DNA of 64,000 bases from Halosimplex aquaticum (GTDB lineage Archaea; Halobacteriota; Halobacteria; Halobacteriales; Haloarculaceae). The notes under the pieces are model-generated. The model saw nothing but the letters and a program-made list of their open reading frames with translations. It did no database searches and was not told where the DNA came from. Every line of letters starts with the position of its first letter. Position 1 is the first letter of the stretch. Shown here in pieces: positions 7,042-13,859 of the stretch. Location of the stretch: contig NZ_CP118158.1 in NCBI RefSeq assembly GCF_028747785.1, forward strand, positions 2,232,001-2,296,000, read 5' to 3'. A program made the position numbers and the translations under genes.

Positions 7042-8575
7042 CGGGAGCGAGCGCGACCAGCCCATGCCGGGCGTCCCCGACGTGGGGAGCGACGAGGCGG
7101 ACGACTGCGGCTGCGGGAGTTCCTGCGGCTGCGGCGGTCACTCCGAGAGCGGCCGCTCGCATCGCCACGGTGACGGTCACTCGCACAGCCACGGGGGGCA
7201 GTCGCCCGCGGTTCCTGACGGCGGCGCGACGCCCGCGAACGTCGACGAGAACGGCAACCTCCGGAACGTCGAGTTCACCGCGCCCGCGGAGGGCAAGAGC
7301 CAGGATGTCTACGAGACGGCGCCGGACCAGCGCGTCCAGCGGCCCGGCGAGGAGGACCTGGCGCTGGACACGCCCTCCTACGAGATCCGGTCGCAGATGA
7401 ACGACATCGAGACGCCGGACAGCAAGACGTGGTTCATGGAACTCGACGAGGGGGTCATCGACGCCGGCCGCTGCATCCAGTGTGGCACCTGCGTCGCCTC
7501 CTGTCCCTCGGACTCCATCGGCATCGGCGACGACGGCCTGCCCGAACTCGTCAAGATGTGCACGGGCTGTTCGATGTGCTGGGACTTCTGTCCCCGCGGC
7601 GGTCTGCGCTACGAGCGCCAGTGGAAGATCACCGGCGGCGACGACAACGTCTCCGGCGCCGGCGACCCGATCACGGAGTTCTCCGCGAAGGTCGAGGACG
7701 ACTGGCGCGAGAACGCCCAGGACGGCGGCCTCGTCACCGCCGTCCTCTGCAAGCTCCTCGAAGAGGGCGAGATCGACGGCGCGCTCATCGCCACCGAGAG
7801 CGACGACGAGCCCTGGAAGGCCGAGTCGTTCCTCGCCACGACGCCCGAGGAGTGCATCGAGAACGCCGGGAGCTTCTACAACCAGACGATGGCCCTCGGC
7901 AACCTCGACCTCGAACGGTGGGAGCACAAGCTCGACGTGCCCGTCGAGGAGGCCTCCCTGGCGCTGGTCGGCACGCCCTGTGAGATCGAGGGCATCCGCG
8001 CCCTGCAGGACTTCGAGTGGGACTACGCCAGCCAGGAGAACGGCGTCCGCGCCATCGACTACGCCATCGCCCTGATGTGTACGAAGAACTTCAACTACGA
8101 GAAGCTCATGGGCGAGAAGCTGGAGGAAGAGCGCGACATCGACCTCGATAACGTTGGCAAGATGGACGTCCTCGACGGCCGGATGATGGCCTACGACCAC
8201 GAGGGCGAACTCATCGTCGACGAGGACGTCGAGGAGTTCCACGACGCCGCGCTCAAGGGCTGTGACGAGTGCGCGGACTTCACCGGCTACTGCGCCGACC
8301 TGACCGTCGGCTCCGTCGGCTCCAGCGACGAGTACTCCTCGGTCATCGTCCGGACCGAGCAGGGCCTCGACGCCTGGAACCTGACCAAGGACGACCTCGA
8401 CTACCACGACCTGGAGGACCGCTCGGCCATCGGCGGCCTGCAGTCCTGGGACAAGAAGAAGGCCTTCGACTCGCTGCAGCGGCCCTTCGACCCCGACGCG
8501 CCGCGGTTCATCGACTACACCGACCACGCCGAGAACTACGGGACCGAGCTGAACCCCCACGAATCGGGGCACTGA
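7031..8575 (+). CDS. FrhB-like F420 dehydrogenase with ferredoxin domain
   Basis: A 514-residue protein. Residues 20-60 are Cys/His-rich (CGCGSSCGCGG, then HRHGDGHSHSH), a probable metal-binding extension. Residues 145-190 hold two 4Fe-4S motifs: CIQCGTCVASCP (C148-C158) and CTGCSMCWDFCP (C177-C187). The remainder matches the N- and C-terminal FrhB domains of coenzyme F420 hydrogenase/dehydrogenase beta subunits, including SLALVGTPCEIEGIRAL and LKGCDECADFTGYCADLTVG. FrhB-type subunits move electrons between F420H2 and iron-sulfur centres. The ATG at 7031 overlaps the reductase gene by 11 bases; a GTG nine bases upstream is an alternative. Together the pair resembles a split F420-dependent sulfite reductase. 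Confidence 0.88.
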   Translation: MGTDGSERDQPMPGVPDVGSDEADDCGCGSSCGCGGHSESGRSHRHGDGHSHSHGGQSPAVPDGGATPANVDENGNLRNVEFTAPAEGKSQDVYETAPDQRVQRPGEEDLALDTPSYEIRSQMNDIETPDSKTWFMELDEGVIDAGRCIQCGTCVASCPSDSIGIGDDGLPELVKMCTGCSMCWDFCPRGGLRYERQWKITGGDDNVSGAGDPITEFSAKVEDDWRENAQDGGLVTAVLCKLLEEGEIDGALIATESDDEPWKAESFLATTPEECIENAGSFYNQTMALGNLDLERWEHKLDVPVEEASLALVGTPCEIEGIRALQDFEWDYASQENGVRAIDYAIALMCTKNFNYEKLMGEKLEEERDIDLDNVGKMDVLDGRMMAYDHEGELIVDEDVEEFHDAALKGCDECADFTGYCADLTVGSVGSSDEYSSVIVRTEQGLDAWNLTKDDLDYHDLEDRSAIGGLQSWDKKKAFDSLQRPFDPDAPRFIDYTDHAENYGTELNPHESGH

Positions 8576-8602
8576 GCGGAGTCACCCGGTTCGAAACGCT
8601 CG

Positions 8603-8799
8603 CTATCGATCGTGAGCCCGGTCTCTTCCTGCTTCGATCGCCGCCTCGATGTCGTCGATCTCGTCGCCCCAGATATCCGCGACTTCGTGCCACGACCGCT
8701 CGCCGGTCAGTCGCTTCACCACGTCGCTGAAGGTCTCCCTCTCGCGTCTTTCCGCTGCGAGGCGCCGTACGCCTCCTCATCGAGTGAAACCGTCCTCAT
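8603..8799 (-). pseudogene. Frameshifted VapB-family antitoxin relic
   Basis: An ATG at 8799 opens MRTVSLDEEAY, the standard N-terminus of the haloarchaeal VapB-type (DUF217) antitoxin. One frame over, the sequence continues RRLAAERRERETFSDVVKRL, then TGERSWHEVADIWGDEIDD and IEAAIEAGRDRAHDR to a TAG stop. The whole interval is 197 bp, one base short of 65 codons plus stop. The break is at TACGGCGCCTC, where one lost C in a Tyr-Arg-Arg-Leu stretch would explain it. No PIN toxin gene follows: the next gene downstream on this strand is absent and the FrhB-like gene ends 28 bp away. I read this as a dead orphan antitoxin. Confidence 0.75.
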
Positions 8800-8891
8800 C
8801 GGCAATACACAGTCGCATGTGTGCGAACCTAAATGCTGGGTCGACCCAACATGGGCCAAGACCTATTTCCCGAGGGGGACTCGGTCGACAC

Positions 8892-9959
8892 GTGACTACG
8901 GACGAACAGGTGGACGAGCTGGACGGAGAGGCGAGGTCCGCGGTCGAGCGGATGGTCACGGCGGTCGACGGGGACTGGACCGTGCTGGACGCAACCGAGA
9001 TATCCGAGGGCGGCAACGAGACGGTCGCGGTCACCGTCGAGACGGACGACGGCGTCCGCGAGTGCGTCCTCAAGGCGACCGACGAGGAGCACGGAGGTGG
9101 GAACCTCGCCGCTGAGGCGAAGCTCCTCCGGTTGCTCGGCGCCGAGACGTCCGTGCCCGTCCCCGAGGTGTACGGCGTCGTCGACGACCACCCGGACCTG
9201 CCGACGCCGCTGTTCCTGATGGGACGGACCGACGGGGAGCCGCTTCCGGCGGACGCGTCGGCGATCCCGAACGACGAGATGGCCGCGTACGTCCGGCAGG
9301 TCGGCCGCTCGCTCGGCGAGATCCACAGTGTCGACGCGTTCGGTGGCTACGGCCCGGTCGCGGACGCGGATCGAGTCGATCCGGCGGACGCCGGCGGAGC
9401 GCGGCCGCTCGCTCGGGCGTACGGGCTGGCGCTCGCCGACCCACACGACTCGTGGGCGGCGAGGGTGCCGGCGACGGCCGAGTGGATGCTGGAGCGGGTC
9501 GGCGAGACGCGGTTCGGCGACCTCGTCCCGGCGCTCGACGACGCGATCACGGAACGATACGAACGCCTCGACTTGCCCGGACGGCCAGTGATCTCGCGCA
9601 TCGACCACCATCCGGGGAACCTCGCCGTCGACCGCGGATCCCGGTCGGTGACGGGGCTACTCGACTGGGGTCTCGTCCGCACGACCGACCCGGAGTACGA
9701 CCTCGTCTGCGCCGAGCAGGGTTTCTGCGGGACAGATTCGCTGGACTCAGACCGGCGGGAACGGCTTCGGAGCGCGCTCTACGAGGGGTACGACGAGACG
9801 CACGAACGGCGCGTTGACGGCGCATTCGAAGCGCGGCGGCGGCTCTACCAGCTCGTGTTCATCGCGTCGAACATGACCTGGGTCTCCGCCTGGGTCACGC
9901 CCGAGACCGCCGACGGGGTGGAACGGGACTACCGGGAGTTCGTCGCCGAACTGCTGTGA
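8892..9959 (+). CDS. Phosphotransferase (aminoglycoside/choline kinase fold)
   Basis: A 355-residue kinase-like protein. The catalytic loop appears as SRIDHHPGNLAVD near residues 235-248 (canonical HxDxxPxN with Arg in place of the first His), followed by LLDWGLVRTTDPEYDL, the metal-binding DWG-type motif. The N-lobe has ISEGGNETVAVTVE and the lysine strand CVLKATDEEH. Substrates of this family include sugars, amino acids, choline and antibiotics, and cannot be told here. The GTG at 8892 is chosen because it follows a purine-rich gaggggga and removes an upstream extension that runs over the VapB relic. It is single and unlinked to the GH13 operon, which is on the other strand. Confidence 0.82.
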   Translation: MTTDEQVDELDGEARSAVERMVTAVDGDWTVLDATEISEGGNETVAVTVETDDGVRECVLKATDEEHGGGNLAAEAKLLRLLGAETSVPVPEVYGVVDDHPDLPTPLFLMGRTDGEPLPADASAIPNDEMAAYVRQVGRSLGEIHSVDAFGGYGPVADADRVDPADAGGARPLARAYGLALADPHDSWAARVPATAEWMLERVGETRFGDLVPALDDAITERYERLDLPGRPVISRIDHHPGNLAVDRGSRSVTGLLDWGLVRTTDPEYDLVCAEQGFCGTDSLDSDRRERLRSALYEGYDETHERRVDGAFEARRRLYQLVFIASNMTWVSAWVTPETADGVERDYREFVAELL

Positions 9960-9980
9960 ACGGCGCGTCCGCCCGTGCGG

Positions 9981-11675
9981 TCACGTCCGATCCGACGACA
10001 CCCGGTACACCCTCGCCTCGTACGGTCGGAGGTCGACGGGTTCGGCGAGGCCGTCGGACCCGCCCTCGTAGTTTCCGATCAGGAGTTCCGTGTCGCCGGA
10101 GGCCGCGTCGGGTGGAACCTCGACGGATACCACCTCGTCGGCGAAGTTCAGGAGGACGACGAGCGCGTCCGAGTCGCCGTCGCCGTCGGAGGTGCGGCGG
10201 TATGCGAACACCTGAGAGTGGTCCGCGAGGAGCGGCTCGTAGGCGCCGTAGACGGCGAGGGGGTGTTCGTTCCGGAACCGGATCAGCCGCCGGTAGTACG
10301 CGAGGACGGACTCGTCGTCCGCCGCCTCGCGCTCGGCGTTGATCTCGGGGTAGTTGTCGTTGACCTTGATCCACGGCTCGCCGGCCGTGAACCCCGCGTG
10401 TTCGTCGTCGCTCCACTGCATCGGCGTGCGGGCGTTGTCCCGGCTCCAGTAGTTGACCGCCTCGCTGATCTCCTCGAAGAGTTCGATGTCACCGGTCGCG
10501 AGCGCGCGCTGGACCCGGTCGACCGTCGCCGGGTCGCGGTACTGTTCGAGGCTTTCGAAGTCGGGATTGGTCATGCCGAGTTCCTGCCCCTGGTAGACGA
10601 AGGGGGTCCCGCAGAGGGTGAACAGGTAGGTCGCGAGCATGGTCGCCGACTCGCGGCGGTAGGCCTCGTCGCCGAACCGCGAGACGATCCGCGGCTGGTC
10701 GTGGTTGGTCAGGTAGAGGCCGATCCACCCCTCGCCGACGGCCGTCTGCCAGCGCTCGGTGACGGCCTTGAGGTCGGCGAGCTCCCAGTCGACGACGTCC
10801 CACGGGCCGCTCCCGCCGGCGTCGATATCCATGTGCTCGAACGGGAACACCATGTCGAGACCGTCCTCGACGACGAACCGGTGGGCGTCCGCCGGCGTCA
10901 CGTCGAACGTCTCGCCGATGGTGACCACGTCCCGGCCGGCGAACGCCCGGTCGACCAGTTCCCCGACGTACTCGTGGATCCGCGGCCCGGTGAGGAAGTA
11001 CTCGCCGCCGACCGGGTCGGCCGTCGGGTCGCCCTCCGGGTACCCCTCCGCCTTCGAGAGGAGGTTGATCACGTCCAGCCGGAAGCCGTCGATCCCCCTC
11101 TCCAGCCACCACTCGATCATCTCGTAGAGCGACTCGCGGACCGCGGGATTGGGCCAGTTCAGGTCCGGCATCCGCTCGTCGAAGAGGTGGAGGTACCACG
11201 CTTCGCGCTCGTCGTCGTAGGACCAGGCCGGGCCGCCGAACATCGACTCCCAGTTGTTCGGCCGCTCGTCGGGCGACCCCTCGACCCAGTGGTAGTAGTC
11301 GGCGTACTCGCCCTCCTCCCGGCGGGAACGGCGGAACCACTCGTGTTCGTCGGAGGTGTGATTGACGACCAGGTCCATCACGAGCCGGACGTCCCGCTCG
11401 TGGAGCGCGTCGCGGAGGCGCTCCCAGTCCGCGAGGGTGCCGTACTCGCCGTGGATCGACCGGTAGTCGCTGATGTCGTAGCCGTTGTCGACCTGCGGGG
11501 ACTCGTACACCGGGCAGAGCCACACGACGTCGACCCCCAGGTCGGCGATGTAGTCGACGCGCTCGGTGATGCCGGGGATGTCCCCGACGCCGTCGCCGTC
11601 CGAGTCGGCGAAGCTCCGGGGGTAGATCTGGTAGACGACGGCACCCCGCCGCCAGGAGCGGTCGGTGGTCGTCAC
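9981..11675 (-). CDS. GH13 alpha-glucosidase
   Basis: A 564-residue glycoside hydrolase family 13 enzyme. Conserved regions are present in order: VMDLVVNHTSDEH, GFRLDVINLL (nucleophile D201), VVTIGETFD (acid/base E255) and LTNHDQPR (D326). The opening VVYQIYPRSFADSDGDGVGD and the PNNWESMFGGPAW segment are typical of oligo-1,6-glucosidase/alpha-glucosidase members. There is no signal peptide, so it should act in the cytoplasm on maltose- or trehalose-type oligosaccharides. The GTG at 11675 shares a GTGA with the stop of the preceding TreS-like gene, so the two are translationally coupled. It is the last gene of a three-gene operon. Confidence 0.92.
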   Translation of the reverse strand: MTTTDRSWRRGAVVYQIYPRSFADSDGDGVGDIPGITERVDYIADLGVDVVWLCPVYESPQVDNGYDISDYRSIHGEYGTLADWERLRDALHERDVRLVMDLVVNHTSDEHEWFRRSRREEGEYADYYHWVEGSPDERPNNWESMFGGPAWSYDDEREAWYLHLFDERMPDLNWPNPAVRESLYEMIEWWLERGIDGFRLDVINLLSKAEGYPEGDPTADPVGGEYFLTGPRIHEYVGELVDRAFAGRDVVTIGETFDVTPADAHRFVVEDGLDMVFPFEHMDIDAGGSGPWDVVDWELADLKAVTERWQTAVGEGWIGLYLTNHDQPRIVSRFGDEAYRRESATMLATYLFTLCGTPFVYQGQELGMTNPDFESLEQYRDPATVDRVQRALATGDIELFEEISEAVNYWSRDNARTPMQWSDDEHAGFTAGEPWIKVNDNYPEINAEREAADDESVLAYYRRLIRFRNEHPLAVYGAYEPLLADHSQVFAYRRTSDGDGDSDALVVLLNFADEVVSVEVPPDAASGDTELLIGNYEGGSDGLAEPVDLRPYEARVYRVSSDRT

Positions 11676-13348
11676 AGCGGCCCTCCGCCGGCGCGGAGCC
11701 AGAGGTAGCCGTACCCGGCGAGGTCGAGCGACAGCGGGTCCGTCGCGGTGAGTTCCGACCGCTCGTCGTCGAAGATCGGTGCGAGGCCGTCGACATCTGT
11801 CCCCACGGAGACGGACGCCGGCTGGTCGGCCAGGTTGTGGACGGCGAGGACGGTGCTGTCGCCGTCCATCCGGTGACACAGGACCGACTCGGGCGCTGTC
11901 TCGACGAACGTCGCCGACCCGCGGCCGAAAACGGGGTACTCCCGCCGCGTCCGGACGGCGCGGGTGACCCACCGCAGGAACGAGTCGCGGTCGCTCCGTT
12001 GGTCGCGGACGTTGACTCCGTCGGGGCCGAACCGGTCGTCGGAGACGACGGGCCGGATCAGCTCGTCGGGGTCCGCGGTCGAGAAGCCCGCGGCCGGTCC
12101 GTCGGTCCACTGCATCGGCGTCCTGACCGCGTCGCGGCCGTCGAGCGAGAGGTCGTCGCCCATCCCGATCTCGTCGCCGTAGGGGATCACCGGCGTCCCG
12201 GGCATCGAGAGCAGGAGGCTGTAGGCCAGTTCGAGCAGGCGGCGGTCGTCGAGCATCGGCGCGAGGCGTCGACGGCTCCCGCGGCCGTAGATCTGCATCT
12301 CGTCGTCGGGCGCGAACCGGTCGAGGACGGTCCCGCGCTCCCCCTCGGAGAGCCACTCCAGGTTGAGTTCGTCGAGGTTCCGCAGGAAGTTCGCCCACTG
12401 GCCGTGTTCGGGCGGGAGGTGGAGCTGGTCGACGGCGGCGTCGAGCGCTCCCGCGCGCTCGGTCGCGAGCGCGAGGAAGAGGTAGTCCGTCAGCGTGAAG
12501 TTGAATATCAGCTGCATCTCGTCGCCGGTCCCCTCGCCGAAGTACGGGCGGACCGCGTCCGGCTCGCCTCCGGCCTCGCCGAGGAAGATGGCGTCGGCGT
12601 TCCGTTGGGAGGCGAACGCCCGGTACTGCTTGAGGATCCGGTGGGGGTCGTCGAGCTCCGTCGAGTCGAGGCCCTTCTTCTGGACGATGATCGGCGTCGC
12701 GTCGATGCGGAAGCCGTCGACGCCCAGTTGCAGCCAGAAGTCCATTATCTCGCAGACCTCCTCGCGGACCGCCGGGTTCGAGTGGTCCAGGCCGGGCTCG
12801 AAGTCGTAGAAGCGGTGGTAGTAGTACGCGTCGGCCACCTCGTCGTACGTCCAGACGCTCTCCTCCTCGGGGAAGATGGGTTCTTTCTCGGGCTCGGGGG
12901 GGTCCTCGGCCCAGACGTAGTAGTCGCGGTACGTCGACTCGGGGTCCTCCCGGGCCCGCTGGAACCACGGGTGCCGGTCGGAGGTGTGATTGACGACGAG
13001 GTCGACGAGGACCTTGATCCCGCGCTCGTGGGCCTCGCGGACGAACCGGACGAACTGCCCCGGCGTGCCGAGGCGCTCGTCGACGCCGTAGTAGTCCGTC
13101 ACGTCGTAGCCGTTGTCCAGCCCCGGCGAGGGGTAGAAGGGCAGCAGCCAGACGCAGGTGACGCCGAGCCGGTCGAGGTACTCCAGCCGGTCGGTCAGGC
13201 CGGGGAAGTCCCCGACGCCGTCGCCGTCGGAGTCCTGAAATGACTTCACGTCGACGCCGTAGATCAGGCCGTTCTCGTACCAGCGGTCGCCGGTCTGGTT
13301 CTGCAGGACGGTCTCCTGGTCGGAAGCGGTGGGTTCGTCGGGACTCAT
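11672..13348 (-). CDS. TreS-like GH13 (trehalose synthase/alpha-amylase type)
   Basis: A 558-residue GH13 protein. The start YENGLIYGVDVKSFQDSDGD and the core GFRIDATPIIVQ (nucleophile D216) and FLGEAGGEP (E258) match the trehalose synthase/maltose glucosyltransferase subgroup. The fourth conserved region reads FLRNLDEL where TreS enzymes have RNHDE: the conserved His is replaced by Leu through a single-base difference (CTC for CAC). The third catalytic Asp remains. Activity may therefore be altered. The protein ends with a short beta domain. It overlaps its neighbours by four bases on each side (ATGA with the LLM fragment, GTGA with the alpha-glucosidase). Confidence 0.85.
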   Translation of the reverse strand: MSPDEPTASDQETVLQNQTGDRWYENGLIYGVDVKSFQDSDGDGVGDFPGLTDRLEYLDRLGVTCVWLLPFYPSPGLDNGYDVTDYYGVDERLGTPGQFVRFVREAHERGIKVLVDLVVNHTSDRHPWFQRAREDPESTYRDYYVWAEDPPEPEKEPIFPEEESVWTYDEVADAYYYHRFYDFEPGLDHSNPAVREEVCEIMDFWLQLGVDGFRIDATPIIVQKKGLDSTELDDPHRILKQYRAFASQRNADAIFLGEAGGEPDAVRPYFGEGTGDEMQLIFNFTLTDYLFLALATERAGALDAAVDQLHLPPEHGQWANFLRNLDELNLEWLSEGERGTVLDRFAPDDEMQIYGRGSRRRLAPMLDDRRLLELAYSLLLSMPGTPVIPYGDEIGMGDDLSLDGRDAVRTPMQWTDGPAAGFSTADPDELIRPVVSDDRFGPDGVNVRDQRSDRDSFLRWVTRAVRTRREYPVFGRGSATFVETAPESVLCHRMDGDSTVLAVHNLADQPASVSVGTDVDGLAPIFDDERSELTATDPLSLDLAGYGYLWLRAGGGPL

Positions 13349-13707
13349 GGGAGTGCTGGGAGCACGTGATCGCCGAACCGATCGACGAAGCGCGTCTGGT
13401 CTCTGGTCACGTCGTGCAGGTAGACCGCCTCGGCGTCGAGGTCGCACAGCGACCGGGCCCGCTCGGTGTGTTCGTCGAGGTCGGCCGAGACGTGGACGTT
13501 CTCGCGCACCTGCTCGCGGGTCGCCTCCATCGCCGACCAGAGCCACGACCAGGCGAAGCCGGCGCTCCCCTGGCGTTCGCTCCACGGGTGGAAGTGGTCG
13601 GAGGCGGGCACCGCGTCGAACCCCCGGCTCTCGGCCCGCCGGACGGACTCCAGCAGCGCCCCGGGCTGGAACTGTTCGTGCGACGCGTGGTAGCCGATCT
13701 CGGTCAT
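13345..13707 (-). CDS. Internally deleted F420-type LLM oxidoreductase
   Basis: A 120-residue frame. Residues 1-62 are the N-terminus of an F420-dependent luciferase-like oxidoreductase (MTEIGYHASHEQFQPGALLE, then SDHFHPWSERQGSAGFAWSW). Residues 72-120 are the C-terminal end (DAEAVYLHDVTRDQTRFVDR, FGDHVLPALP). The roughly 200 residues that form most of the barrel are missing, with the frame preserved. The full-length relative at 49532-50485 (317 residues) shows what is lost. A functional barrel is not possible. It remains the first gene of the GH13 operon, overlapping the TreS-like start by ATGA, which may keep it as a translational leader. Confidence 0.75.
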   Translation of the reverse strand: MTEIGYHASHEQFQPGALLESVRRAESRGFDAVPASDHFHPWSERQGSAGFAWSWLWSAMEATREQVRENVHVSADLDEHTERARSLCDLDAEAVYLHDVTRDQTRFVDRFGDHVLPALP

Positions 13708-13859
13708 TCCTGTTCCCCCTCGGTTCGCCGGCACTCGGCGCTCTCGACGGTCGTATCGCGCGCGCACTTCCCCCCCAGAGACGCGGTGCGCTCGGCGGCG
13801 TTCCGTGGCCGTAAATTAGGGCGCTCACGCGGAAAAGGGTTGTCCGGGACCGCTCGCGG

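Noticed and set aside
11676..12968. N-terminal extension of the alpha-glucosidase
   Set aside because: The frame is open through the TreS-like gene, but its codons there are Arg/Pro-rich and shadow the real gene. The GTG at 11675 with the GTGA overlap fits the family length.
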